Assembly: GCA_024234435.1 (NCBI GenBank)
Contig: JACKOF010000002.1
Span: 248,001-312,000, forward strand
Length of the DNA stretch: 64,000 bases
Direction of reading: 5' to 3'
Origin: Pseudomonadales bacterium
GTDB lineage: Bacteria; Pseudomonadota; Gammaproteobacteria; Pseudomonadales; Porticoccaceae
This document shows, in pieces, positions 1-8,126 of the stretch; the first letter of the stretch is position 1, and every line of letters begins with the position of its first letter. The notes under the pieces are model-generated. The model searched no databases and was not told the DNA's origin. It saw only the letters and a program-made list of their open reading frames with translations. The translations under genes and the position numbers were made by a program.

Positions 1-226
1 AGGCTCATCCAATAGTGCAAGGTCCGAAGATCCCCTGCTTTCCCCCTTAGGGCGTATGCGGTATTAGCATGAATTTCTCCATGTTATCCCCCGCTACTGG
101 GTAGATTCCTACGCGTTACTCACCCGTCCGCCACTCTACTCACTCCGAAGAGCTTTCACGTTCGACTTGCATGTGTTAGGCCTGCCGCCAGCGTTCAATC
201 TGAGCCATGATCAAACTCTTCAGTTT
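1..226 (-). rRNA. rrs: 16S ribosomal RNA, 5' end (partial)
   Basis: Read on the minus strand, this segment begins with the conserved start of bacterial 16S rRNA: the 27F primer site, the complement of 201-219, followed by ATTGAACGCTGGCGGCAGGC. The mature 5' end is placed near 226 by comparison with the E. coli start. The gene runs off the left edge, so only about 226 of roughly 1,540 nt are present. It is transcribed away from tyrS, an order also found in P. aeruginosa. Confidence 0.97.
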
Positions 227-400
227 AATCTTTTACATCAACCTTTCGGCATGATGGAGCAGTTTCGCTAAACCAGCGGTACTACTCAAAAACTTGGCTC
301 AAATACTTTGGCTTACCATTTCATTTTGAATTGATGAGTTACTTGCATTTGAATATTCATGTCACCTGAATCTTCTCAGCAAGCACCCACACGCATTATC

Positions 401-420
401 TGATCAATTGTTAAAGAACA
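401..420 (-). promoter_or_regulatory. rRNA leader boxA antitermination site
   Basis: On the minus strand this reads TGTTCTTTAACAATTGATCA, which matches the boxA element (TGCTCTTTAACA in E. coli) that recruits NusB/S10 for rRNA antitermination. It lies about 175 nt upstream of the 16S start and downstream of all three promoters, the usual arrangement in an rrn leader. Confidence 0.85.
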
Positions 421-443
421 TTCGCTTCTCAGAGCGGAGGCGC

Positions 444-471
444 ATTATAAAGTCAGCGCCTTGGATGTCAA
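444..471 (-). promoter_or_regulatory. rRNA promoter, gene-proximal
   Basis: On the minus strand there is a perfect -35 TTGACA (466-471) and a perfect -10 TATAAT (444-449), separated by 16 nt. A GCGCC discriminator follows. A 16-nt spacer and GC-rich discriminator are typical of stringently controlled rRNA promoters. It is the promoter closest to the 16S gene. Confidence 0.85.
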
Positions 472-552
472 TAAAAAAGTTAGCTTATTTTCAAAAACAA
501 TCAAACTTTTCTTTTCCATCCAGCTTCAAGGTCAACCCCGAAGCGGACGCGC

Positions 553-580
553 ATTCTACATGCTGAAAATGCGCTGTCAA
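553..580 (-). promoter_or_regulatory. rRNA promoter, middle
   Basis: On the minus strand TTGACA (575-580) is followed after 16 nt by TAGAAT (553-558) and a GCGCG discriminator. The 23 bases from the -10 downstream are repeated at the distal promoter. Confidence 0.82.
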
Positions 581-654
581 TACCTAATTCAATGTTTACT
601 TTTATTAAACTTTTTTCGGTATCCCGAAGCGGGTTAACCCCGAAGCGGACGCGC

Positions 655-682
655 ATTCTAGCGTCTGCCCGACAACTGTCAA
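655..682 (-). promoter_or_regulatory. rRNA promoter, distal
   Basis: On the minus strand TTGACA (677-682) is followed after 16 nt by TAGAAT (655-660) and the same GCGCGTCCGCTTCGGGGTT start region as the middle promoter. It is the most upstream of three equally spaced promoters, about 102 nt from the middle one, which is about 109 nt from the proximal one. An A/T-rich stretch just upstream (about 683-730) could act as an UP element. Confidence 0.8.
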
Positions 683-754
683 CGGCTTTTTTTCAAAAAC
701 CTGTAACATTTTATTTAGGACTTTTTTTACCGCTTAAAATCAACAACATATGGG

Positions 755-788
755 CAAAAAAATAACGCGTAATAACGCGCTATTTTTT
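755..788 (-). terminator. Intrinsic terminator of tyrS
   Basis: An A-tract and T-tract flank a GCGCG/CGCG stem with one mismatch. Read on the minus strand it forms a hairpin followed by a run of seven T. It lies between the tyrS stop and the rRNA promoters and so insulates them. The stretch 227-814 holds only this terminator, the promoters and boxA; I see no gene there. Confidence 0.7.
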
Positions 789-814
789 CAACCAACACCA
801 CAGGAAGCCCGCCT

Positions 815-2116
815 TCACCGCCAGCGCAGCAGGTGGAATAACTTCTTGCCTCTGCGCAAGAGATGATAACGGCCATATCTTGCATCGGCTCGACAAAGCT
901 CTGCCTCCGGGTCCACCACTTTTTCACCGTTCACACTCACCGCATTGCTCTGCACAAATTTCCGCGCCTGCCCAAGTGTGACCTCCCCTCGAGGCGTTAC
1001 GGCCAAACCCGTTGCCACCAGCAGCTCAACCAGCGATTGCTGTTTACCCTCAATTTCTGTACAGGGCATGCCGTCAAGGGCCAACTGCTCCATATCATGC
1101 TCAGTCAAGGATTCCAGACTGCCAGAAAACAGCGCACCCGCTATCCTTTCCGCCCCTTCAACGCCAGACGCCCCATGAACCAGCTCGGTAACCTCTCTGG
1201 CTAAAACAGCTTGCGCCGACTTACGTCCTGCTGTCTCGGCGTCAGCGCTCTCTATTGCATCAATTTCTTCTACAGACAGAAAGGTGAAATAACGCAAGAA
1301 TTTATAGACATCTGCATCGGCAGTGTTTACCCAGAACTGGTAAAAGGCATAAGGCGACGTTTTGTCAGGATCCAGCCATATTGTACCGCTCTCCGTTTTA
1401 CCAAACTTGCTGCCATCAGACTTGATTACCAGCGGCAGGGTCAAACCAAAAACTTGCTCACCGTTCAGACGCCGGGTTAAATCAATCCCCCCGGTAATAT
1501 TTCCCCACTGATCAGAACCACCTATCTGCAAAGAACAGCCATAACGCCGATTCAACTCAGCAAAATCATAGGACTGCAACAGCATATAGGTGAATTCGGT
1601 ATAGGAAATGCCTGCCCCCTCTCGATCAAGCCGCTGCTTTACCGACTCCTTATTAACCATATTGTTGACTGAAAAGTGCTTGCCAACATCCCGCAGAAAT
1701 GACAGCAGATTCATCTCGCCTATCCAGTCCAGATTATTAACCACCTCGGCAGAGTTCACTCCGTCATCGAAATCCACAAAACGACCCACCTGATCCCGCA
1801 ATCGACCCACCCAGCTGGCAACAACGTCCGGGGTATTCAACTTGCGCTCTTGCGCTTTAAAGCTGGGGTCTCCAATAAGCCCGGTCGCACCGCCCACTAG
1901 CGCAATGGGCTTGTGCCCCGCCAATTGGAAACGACGCAACGCCAACAAAGGCACCAGACTGCCTATATGCAGGCTGTCGGCGGTGGGGTCAAACCCGCAA
2001 TACAGCGTGCACGCGCCCTGATTCAGGTGATTTTCCAGCTCACCGCCTCCGGTCATTTGCGCCACCAACCCCCTCGCCTGGAGATCCGTTATTAACTGGT
2101 TACTACTTGTTGACAT
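815..2116 (-). CDS. tyrS: Tyrosyl-tRNA synthetase
   Basis: This enzyme charges tRNA-Tyr with tyrosine in the cytoplasm. The 433-residue product is full length (E. coli TyrS is 424). It carries the class I signature as HIGS at residues 50-53 after GFDPTADSL, and the second ATP-binding motif KFGKT in SDGSKFGKTESG. The tyrosine and tRNA pocket sequence QIGGSDQWGN is present. The C-terminal ~65 residues form the S4-like RNA-binding domain, ending with LLRRGKKLFHLL. It is divergent from the M23 peptidase gene. Its own terminator lies downstream, before the rRNA promoters. The ATG start aligns with E. coli TyrS. Confidence 0.97.
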   Translation of the reverse strand: MSTSSNQLITDLQARGLVAQMTGGGELENHLNQGACTLYCGFDPTADSLHIGSLVPLLALRRFQLAGHKPIALVGGATGLIGDPSFKAQERKLNTPDVVASWVGRLRDQVGRFVDFDDGVNSAEVVNNLDWIGEMNLLSFLRDVGKHFSVNNMVNKESVKQRLDREGAGISYTEFTYMLLQSYDFAELNRRYGCSLQIGGSDQWGNITGGIDLTRRLNGEQVFGLTLPLVIKSDGSKFGKTESGTIWLDPDKTSPYAFYQFWVNTADADVYKFLRYFTFLSVEEIDAIESADAETAGRKSAQAVLAREVTELVHGASGVEGAERIAGALFSGSLESLTEHDMEQLALDGMPCTEIEGKQQSLVELLVATGLAVTPRGEVTLGQARKFVQSNAVSVNGEKVVDPEAELCRADARYGRYHLLRRGKKLFHLLRWR

Positions 2117-2218
2117 TTACCGCTGTCCATCTGAGCTAAAAGGAGCGCAAACCATACCCGATCTTGCTTCAAATACAAGAGGTTAGCGCCCTAATTCCGC
2201 ACAACCCGTGTCAGTAGG

Positions 2219-2247
2219 TTGTGGGCTTTCTCATTCATCTGTTATAT
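2219..2247 (+). promoter_or_regulatory. Putative sigma-70 promoter of the M23 peptidase gene
   Basis: TTGTGG (2219-2224) is separated by 17 nt from TTATAT (2242-2247). Transcription would begin near 2254, downstream of the earliest possible in-frame start (2208) and upstream of the ATG at 2289, which supports the shorter protein. The match to consensus is only moderate. Confidence 0.4.
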
Positions 2248-2288
2248 ATTGCCCAAAACAGCTGGAAGACAACGATAACCGACACAGT

Positions 2289-3674
2289 ATGCAAGCCAGT
2301 TATAATCAAACCACACCCCGGCGGCAGCGGCTTGCCGGGAACCTTTCCAAACCCCACTTTATGGCGGCCGGTGTAGCGCTATGCCTGGTGGCAGCCATAG
2401 CTCTGATACCCAGCAACGATGCGGTAGCCAAACGGCGAAGCACAGAAATAACCCTGAGCTTTACTGCACCAAAAGAGATAAAAAGCGAGCGCACCAGCTC
2501 CGGCGAGAGCAGCAACAGTCACACCGAGCTGTTACCAGAGGAAGCGGAAATAGCCCTGCAGTGGCAAACCGAGCAGGTTCGCAACGGTGACAATCTCACC
2601 TCGATATTCAAGCGCGCCTCACTGAACGCGACCGACGTTTACAATGTCATGTCAGCAAAGCAACATGCCAAGGTACTCACCAAAATGCTGCCCGGACAAT
2701 CCTTGCGTCTTGGCTTCAATGAGCAGGGCAAACTGGAAAAACTGGTGTATGAAAAAAGTCGCCTTGAGTCCTACCAGTTTACGGATACCGAACATGGCTT
2801 TTCAGGCGAGCATGTAGTACTGGCACCGGAGCTGCTGCCAACCTATAGACAAGCCACTATTGATAACTCTCTGTTTTTAGCTGCTGAACAGGCAAACATG
2901 CCACACAACCTGATCATGGAACTGGCCAATATTTTTGGCTGGGACATCGACTTTGTGTTTGATATTCGCAAGGGCGATCGCTTTGCCGTCCTTTATGAAG
3001 AAAAGTTTCTCGATGGTGAAAAAATTGGCACTGGCAATATTCTCGCCGCAGAATTCACCAACCAAGGGAAAACCTTCAGTGCCGTACGCTACGAAAACAG
3101 CGAAGGCATTGCCAACTATTACACGCCTGAAGGCTTAAGCATGCGCAAGGCTTTCCTGCGCGCACCACTGGATGTATTCCGCATCAGCTCAAACTTCAAC
3201 CTGCGAAGAAAACATCCGATTCATAAAAAAATCAAAGCCCATCGCGGCGTAGATTACGCGGCACCAAGAGGCACCCCGGTTTATGCAGCTGGCAATGGCA
3301 AGGTGATTGCCGCCGGATACAGCAAAGCCAACGGTAACTACGTCTTTATTCAGCACGGCCAGCGCTACGTAACCAAGTATTTGCACCTTCACAAACGTTA
3401 CGTCCGCAAGGGTCAAACCGTCGCGCAGCGAAAAACCATCGGCACTGTTGGCTCTACCGGTTACGCAACGGGTCCACACCTGCACTATGAATTCCTGGTC
3501 AACGGCGTACACCGCAACCCGCGCACCGTAGAGTTACCTCAGGCAAAACCCATTGCAGCACAGGAACTGGGGCCATTCAACAACGCTACCGCGCCACTTC
3601 TTGCACAGCTGGCCTCTTACAATCAAAACAATCAGCTTGCCATGGTTGACCCGCAACAAAAGCAAAACCCGTAG
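2289..3674 (+). CDS. OapA-like/M23 family murein metallopeptidase
   Basis: This is a predicted periplasmic zinc peptidase that cuts peptidoglycan cross-links, related to E. coli MepM. The ATG at 2289 gives 461 residues with an N-terminal membrane anchor (VALCLVAAIALIP, about residues 28-40). An OapA/LysM-like segment (VRNGDNLTSIFKRASL) follows at about residues 90-140. The M23 domain is C-terminal, with zinc ligands in HRGVD (H318, D322) and HLH (397-399). An upstream in-frame start at 2208 would put 27 atypical residues before the anchor, so it is not preferred. anmK follows after 3 nt, linking wall hydrolysis with recycling of the products. Confidence 0.93.
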   Translation: MQASYNQTTPRRQRLAGNLSKPHFMAAGVALCLVAAIALIPSNDAVAKRRSTEITLSFTAPKEIKSERTSSGESSNSHTELLPEEAEIALQWQTEQVRNGDNLTSIFKRASLNATDVYNVMSAKQHAKVLTKMLPGQSLRLGFNEQGKLEKLVYEKSRLESYQFTDTEHGFSGEHVVLAPELLPTYRQATIDNSLFLAAEQANMPHNLIMELANIFGWDIDFVFDIRKGDRFAVLYEEKFLDGEKIGTGNILAAEFTNQGKTFSAVRYENSEGIANYYTPEGLSMRKAFLRAPLDVFRISSNFNLRRKHPIHKKIKAHRGVDYAAPRGTPVYAAGNGKVIAAGYSKANGNYVFIQHGQRYVTKYLHLHKRYVRKGQTVAQRKTIGTVGSTGYATGPHLHYEFLVNGVHRNPRTVELPQAKPIAAQELGPFNNATAPLLAQLASYNQNNQLAMVDPQQKQNP

Positions 3675-3677
3675 GCA

Positions 3678-4793
3678 ATGGCAGACCCGCTATTTATCGG
3701 CTTGATGTCAGGCACCAGCATGGACGCAGTTGACACCGCGCTGGTACGCATTGGCGGCCAGCGCTTTGAAACCATCGCCTACGAACAATTCCCCATCGAC
3801 AATAGTCTGAAACTTGCCGTTCGCAATCTGAATTCAGCCAGCAACATTGCTGAAGTGACGAAGTACGACTATATCCTCGGCAATCTCTTTGCTGACTCGG
3901 TGCTTAAAATCTTGCACCAGACAAACACCCAGCCAGCCGAGATAGCCGCGATAGGCAGCCACGGACAGACCATTCTTCACCTGCCGGAAAGCAACCAGCC
4001 ACGAACCCTGCAAATTGGCGACCCGAACATCATTGCGCAAAAAACCGGCATCACCACTATTGCCGACTTTCGGCGCCGGGATATGGCAGCAGGTGGACAA
4101 GGCGCCCCCCTCGCACCGGCTTTCCACAATTACAAATTTCGAAGGCAGGGCGTTGACCGGCTGATACTCAATCTTGGGGGGATTGCCAATTTCAGCCTGC
4201 TACCCGGCGATCTAAACAAAGATACCTGCGGTTTTGACACAGGCCCGGGCAACGGACTAATGGACGACTGGAACAGACTCCACAACGGCACAGATATGGA
4301 TATGGACGGCAACTGGGCAGCTACAGGAACCGTTAGCCAGCTGCTTCTGCAAGCATTACTGGCAGAACCTTTCTTTAAATTGCCACCCCCCAAAAGTACT
4401 GGTCGCGACCACTTTAATATAGGCTGGCTCAATCAAGTGCTCGCGTCGACAGCGGACACCGTGAATATTGAGCCTGCCAGCGTTCAGGCCACATTACTGG
4501 AACTAACAGCGCAGACAATAACTGACGCAGTTCTGGCACATGCGCCCGGAACCGCTGAAATCTACCTCTGCGGCGGCGGTGCTCACAACAAGAGAATGGT
4601 AGCCAGGCTGAAAGGCTTACTGCCCCACATAGCTGTCACTGATACCGGGCAGCTTGGCGTAGATCCGGATGCGGTGGAAGCGGCTTGTTTTGCCTGGCTT
4701 GCCAGCCAAACGCTAGCAGGCAGCACAGGTAACGATCCAGCGGCAACAGGGGCAGCTAATGCTGTCATCCTTGGCGGTATTTATCCGGCCTGA
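3678..4793 (+). CDS. anmK: Anhydro-N-acetylmuramic acid kinase
   Basis: AnmK phosphorylates 1,6-anhydro-MurNAc released from peptidoglycan, giving MurNAc-6-phosphate for re-use. The 371-residue product has the ASKHA phosphate-1 loop GLMSGTSMD near residue 8, IGSHGQTI, and the catalytic region FDTGPGNGLMDDW. The late glycine-rich segment YLCGGGAHN is typical of the adenosine motif. It begins 3 nt after the M23 peptidase stop, so the two are probably co-transcribed. Confidence 0.96.
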   Translation: MADPLFIGLMSGTSMDAVDTALVRIGGQRFETIAYEQFPIDNSLKLAVRNLNSASNIAEVTKYDYILGNLFADSVLKILHQTNTQPAEIAAIGSHGQTILHLPESNQPRTLQIGDPNIIAQKTGITTIADFRRRDMAAGGQGAPLAPAFHNYKFRRQGVDRLILNLGGIANFSLLPGDLNKDTCGFDTGPGNGLMDDWNRLHNGTDMDMDGNWAATGTVSQLLLQALLAEPFFKLPPPKSTGRDHFNIGWLNQVLASTADTVNIEPASVQATLLELTAQTITDAVLAHAPGTAEIYLCGGGAHNKRMVARLKGLLPHIAVTDTGQLGVDPDAVEAACFAWLASQTLAGSTGNDPAATGAANAVILGGIYPA

Positions 4794-4831
4794 ATTGCCC
4801 TGCCAGCAGACGATAACACTCAAACCAAGCA

Positions 4832-5302
4832 TCAAAAATAGACGTAGTGCTCAACATCCAATAGCCGCTGCACCTCAGCAGGACCATAAGGCACTGTGCC
4901 AACAAACGGGTGAAGCTCCTGCTCTCCACCGCCCAGGGAATAAAGCTGGGTCCGACAGATACGGATATCGACTACCCGAAAGGCAGAAAGGCGGGCAGCC
5001 AGATCCACTATGGGCTTGTAACGCTGGTAATTGTGCTTTTGAAACACTGCTACTTCCGGACCAGGCAGAACAAAAACCACTGGCGGCACATTCTCCGGGA
5101 TCTCGTCTGAAAGGTAGACATCTTCTGCTCGCTGTAACGCAGCCTCCACTTCCAGAGGGTCATTCAATTCTATCCTGGCCAGATAACCCGGCACCTTTTC
5201 ATCTGGCAACACTGGCACACGCCCAACCAGCTCGCTACCAGCAAACACCCACGAACCGAAACCCAATGCCATCAGCACGACGAATCGAATCAGTGTTTGC
5301 AT
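4832..5302 (-). CDS. Exported protein of unknown function
   Basis: The 156-residue product starts with a clear signal peptide (MQTLIRFVVLMALGFGSWVFA, predicted cleavage after VFA). The mature part has a beta-strand/helix pattern with a single Cys in VVDIRICRTQLYSL. A weak resemblance to the DsrE fold is possible but I cannot support it. The start is firm because AAGGAGAG lies just upstream. It is convergent with anmK and sits downstream of erpA on the same strand with 37 nt between them. Small conserved genes occur at this place in related genomes, so it is probably real, but its role is unknown. Confidence 0.75.
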   Translation of the reverse strand: MQTLIRFVVLMALGFGSWVFAGSELVGRVPVLPDEKVPGYLARIELNDPLEVEAALQRAEDVYLSDEIPENVPPVVFVLPGPEVAVFQKHNYQRYKPIVDLAARLSAFRVVDIRICRTQLYSLGGGEQELHPFVGTVPYGPAEVQRLLDVEHYVYF

Positions 5303-5339
5303 CCGTCTCTCCTTTTACAAAATAGCCTGCACCACGGCG

Positions 5340-5693
5340 CTAAACCGAGAACGACGATCCACATCCACAAGTCGTTGTCGCATTCGGATTGTTGACCACA
5401 AAACGGGAGCCTTCCAGCCCTTCCTGATAGTCCACGGTGGAACCGCTCAGGTATTGAATACTCAGAGAATCAATCAGCATGGTGGCACCCCCTTCTTTCA
5501 CAGCGGTATCATCATCTGCCACCTGCTCATCAAAGCTGAAGCCATACTGAAAACCCGAGCAGCCACCACCGGTCACATAGACCCGAAGCTTTAAATCAGG
5601 GTTTCCCTCTTCTTCTATCAAACGGTTGATTTTCGCAACCGCATTGGCCGACAGGTACATCGGACTGGGTGTAAATGTTTCAATACCCGACAT
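5340..5693 (-). CDS. erpA: Iron-sulfur cluster insertion protein ErpA
   Basis: This A-type carrier delivers Fe-S clusters to apoproteins such as IspG. The ATG at 5693 gives 117 residues, the usual family length, and is preceded by AGGAGAG. An upstream in-frame codon at 5762 would add 23 residues without family similarity. The three cluster-binding cysteines are present: one in GGGCSGFQYGF and two in the C-terminal CGCGSSF. The bactofilin gene precedes it on the same strand. Confidence 0.96.
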   Translation of the reverse strand: MSGIETFTPSPMYLSANAVAKINRLIEEEGNPDLKLRVYVTGGGCSGFQYGFSFDEQVADDDTAVKEGGATMLIDSLSIQYLSGSTVDYQEGLEGSRFVVNNPNATTTCGCGSSFSV

Positions 5694-5795
5694 GAGCTCT
5701 CCTGAGTGTTTGCCATTACCTGCTGGATTAGCAGCCAGACAGCCCTTTATATATGGGGCCATAACCGAAATTTACAACGCTGAAGTCAAGTCTGA

Positions 5796-6212
5796 CTACA
5801 ACGTTTTCTCTACAACATGCGTTGCGGCGGAACTCATTTCCACTACCTGAGCAGACTCATGCACAAAATTGCCATTGATTCTGGCGCCTTTCTCAATTTC
5901 GACAATTGCATAATGCACGTCACCTTCGACCACAGCCTTGGCAGCCAGTTCGACATGACTTGACGCCGCCACCGTACCCTCTACATGACCATTGATCACC
6001 ACACTGGGCACTTTTATGTCACCACGCACATGGCCCTGCTGCAAAACCCGCACTCTGGCATCAGCAGCATCCTCGGCGATAATATTGCCTGTGACCTCAC
6101 CTTCAATTTCAAGATTTCCCTGAAAACGGATATCACCCACCACATGCGTGCCACTGGCAATCAGCGTTGTAGAACCCGCCGAGAATGTCGATACGCCTTT
6201 CTTTTTTTGCAT
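5796..6212 (-). CDS. Bactofilin (polymer-forming cytoskeletal protein)
   Basis: Bactofilins self-assemble into nucleotide-free filaments at the membrane and scaffold cell-wall or polar functions. The 138-residue product has the expected short polar N-terminus, then a right-handed beta-helix of repeated turns (GDIRFQGNLEIEGEVTGNI, VRGDIKVPSVVINGHVEG, VEGDVHYAIVEIEKGARINGNF). A GAGGAAA ribosome site precedes the ATG. Its start is 2 nt after the stop of the coiled-coil membrane protein gene, so the two are surely co-transcribed and may act together at the envelope. Confidence 0.93.
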   Translation of the reverse strand: MQKKKGVSTFSAGSTTLIASGTHVVGDIRFQGNLEIEGEVTGNIIAEDAADARVRVLQQGHVRGDIKVPSVVINGHVEGTVAASSHVELAAKAVVEGDVHYAIVEIEKGARINGNFVHESAQVVEMSSAATHVVEKTL

Positions 6213-6214
6213 AG

Positions 6215-6922
6215 TTAGGTTTCCTCAGAATGCCAGTTAAATGATTTTCGCACTCTCTTTTTTTGCCCCTTCTTCCAGAGCGAAGTATGTACAAGACGCG
6301 GATCGAAACCTGGAGGAAGATCCATCACTCCCTGCAACACGCCAAAATACTTGAATTTCATAGAGAGCGGTGATGATAGCTTCTCATCCAGCTCTTCCAG
6401 GGGTACAGTTTTTGATACACCCTCAACTTCACCCTCAACCGACAGTTGTAAAAAAACTTCTACAGGCTTGAGCGCACCCGCTTTATTGATAACTACCAGC
6501 CGATAGGCAACGCCACCTTCATCAAGCGGCGTCAACGACAGTTCCCAAATCGAGAAACCTTTAGGGAGACTGTCGTCCCTCATAAGATTTCGGTACAGCT
6601 CCAGCTCTTTTTCACTATCCGCGAGTTGCTGCTGTAATTCAACTACTGTCTTGCGCACCTGCTCAAGCGCAGCCCTATCAATCTCCACAGCGGCTTCAGC
6701 ATTAGCTAATTGCTGATTCAGTGAGTCCTGCATCGCATTCAGCTGGCCAACATCTTTCTCCAACAGGCGCTTGGCGGCCATCTCTCGCTCAAACATCTGA
6801 CCACCAAGCATCAACCCCAGAAAAAATACCGCCACCAGACAAGTCAGGCGAACCACCAACGCAATACGCTGACGCCTGACGCTGTAGGTCCGAACTACCA
6901 GCCTTTCTTCACCAACAGACAT
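6215..6922 (-). CDS. DUF6776-like coiled-coil membrane protein
   Basis: The ATG at 6922 gives 235 residues; an upstream TTG at 6937 is less likely. There is one membrane segment near the N-terminus (IALVVRLTCLVAVFFLGLMLGG). A coiled coil of about 80 residues follows (AMQDSLNQQLANAEAAVEID and VVELQQQLADSEKELELYR). A C-terminal beta-rich periplasmic domain ends KKGQKKRVRKSFNWHSEET. I assign it to DUF6776 from memory of the pattern. The coupling to the bactofilin gene suggests a membrane partner for the filament, but that is inference. Confidence 0.8.
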   Translation of the reverse strand: MSVGEERLVVRTYSVRRQRIALVVRLTCLVAVFFLGLMLGGQMFEREMAAKRLLEKDVGQLNAMQDSLNQQLANAEAAVEIDRAALEQVRKTVVELQQQLADSEKELELYRNLMRDDSLPKGFSIWELSLTPLDEGGVAYRLVVINKAGALKPVEVFLQLSVEGEVEGVSKTVPLEELDEKLSSPLSMKFKYFGVLQGVMDLPPGFDPRLVHTSLWKKGQKKRVRKSFNWHSEET

Positions 6923-6969
6923 CAGCACCGCCCTCAATCAACAGCGTTCAGCATCCCGGACGAAAGGCC

Positions 6970-8016
6970 TTAGGGCAACAAGGCAGGTTGATTGAGCCCG
7001 CAGGTTTCCGGCAAACCGAACATAATATTCAGGTTCTGTATCGCCTGACCCGACGCACCCTTCACCAAATTGTCCTCCACGACCATAACTACCACCTTGT
7101 TACCTGGCTGCCGGTCAGAGTCCAGAGGACGAACAACCGCAATCCTGCAGTGATTGCTCCCCCGCACAGTTCTGGTTTGGGGGAAAATACCCGCTGGCAA
7201 AACATCGACAAAGGGCTCATCGCTATACCTCTGTTCGTAGAGCTGCTGCAAGTCGACATGGGTGTCATTAAGCGTCGCATAGAGCGTCGAGTGAATTCCC
7301 CGAATAATCGGCAACAGGTGTGGTACAAAGGTAAGCTTAACAGCACCACCAGCGATATCTGCCAAGCCTTGCTCAATTTCCGGCAGGTGCCGATGCCCGG
7401 CAACACCATAGGCTTTAAAGCTGTCGCTGGCCTCAGCCAGCAGATTATCCACGCTCGCTTGCCGCCCAGCACCACTGACACCGGATGCAGAGCTGGCAAT
7501 TAAGTCCCCGGTATCAATCAACCCCTGCTCCAGTAACGGCAGAAAACCCAGCTGAACACTGGTGGGATAACAACCTGGGCAAGCGACCAGCTGTGCCTCT
7601 CTGATTTTTTCACGATGAACTTCCGGCAACCCGTAAACGGCCTCAGCCACAAGCTCGGCGCAAGCATGCGGCTGATGATACCAACGCTCCCAGCAGTCGA
7701 TATCTCTTATGCGGAAATCAGCCGACAAATCGATCACCCGGATTCCCTTGGCCAGCAAATCCGGTACCGAGGACTGCGCGACACCATGAGGCGTAGCAAA
7801 GAAAACCACGTCACAGGCATCCAACTGACCATCGCCGGGATCGGAAAAGCAGAGATCCAGATAGCCGCGCAGACTTGGAAACAAATCCGCTACCGAGCGA
7901 CCCGCTTCGGCCCGCGAAGTAATGGCTACCAGCTCCACCTCTGGGTGACTCACCAGCAACCGCAGCAACTCCACTCCGGTGTAACCGGTACCACCAACAA
8001 TTCCTACCTTTATCAC
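6970..8016 (-). CDS. argC: N-acetyl-gamma-glutamyl-phosphate reductase
   Basis: ArgC reduces N-acetylglutamyl-5-phosphate to the semialdehyde in arginine synthesis, using NADPH. The 348-residue product has the Rossmann start VGIVGGTGYTGVELLRLL and the active-site cysteine in VACPGCYPTS. The substrate region GVSGAGR and VAGHRHLPEIEQ is also present. The ATG start gives the usual family length. The envelope genes follow downstream on the same strand. The ClC gene is divergent. Confidence 0.97.
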   Translation of the reverse strand: MIKVGIVGGTGYTGVELLRLLVSHPEVELVAITSRAEAGRSVADLFPSLRGYLDLCFSDPGDGQLDACDVVFFATPHGVAQSSVPDLLAKGIRVIDLSADFRIRDIDCWERWYHQPHACAELVAEAVYGLPEVHREKIREAQLVACPGCYPTSVQLGFLPLLEQGLIDTGDLIASSASGVSGAGRQASVDNLLAEASDSFKAYGVAGHRHLPEIEQGLADIAGGAVKLTFVPHLLPIIRGIHSTLYATLNDTHVDLQQLYEQRYSDEPFVDVLPAGIFPQTRTVRGSNHCRIAVVRPLDSDRQPGNKVVVMVVEDNLVKGASGQAIQNLNIMFGLPETCGLNQPALLP

Positions 8017-8048
8017 GCTCTAATTTCCCGATTTATTTAACGCCCACT

Positions 8049-8077
8049 TTCTGTCCGGGCAACAAGCTGCCTATAAT
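8049..8077 (+). promoter_or_regulatory. Putative promoter of the ClC gene
   Basis: A perfect -10 TATAAT (8072-8077) lies 17 nt after a weak -35 TTCTGT (8049-8054) in the argC/ClC divergent gap. The transcript would start about 40 nt upstream of the GTG start codon. Confidence 0.4.
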
Positions 8078-8126
8078 AGCGGAAATTTCGGCGAAAGTAG
8101 CGCCACTTACCGAATCGGGAGCTGTA

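Noticed and set aside
227..814. Possible small genes between the 16S gene and tyrS
   Set aside because: The region is filled by boxA, three promoters and a terminator; no frame with a ribosome site was found.
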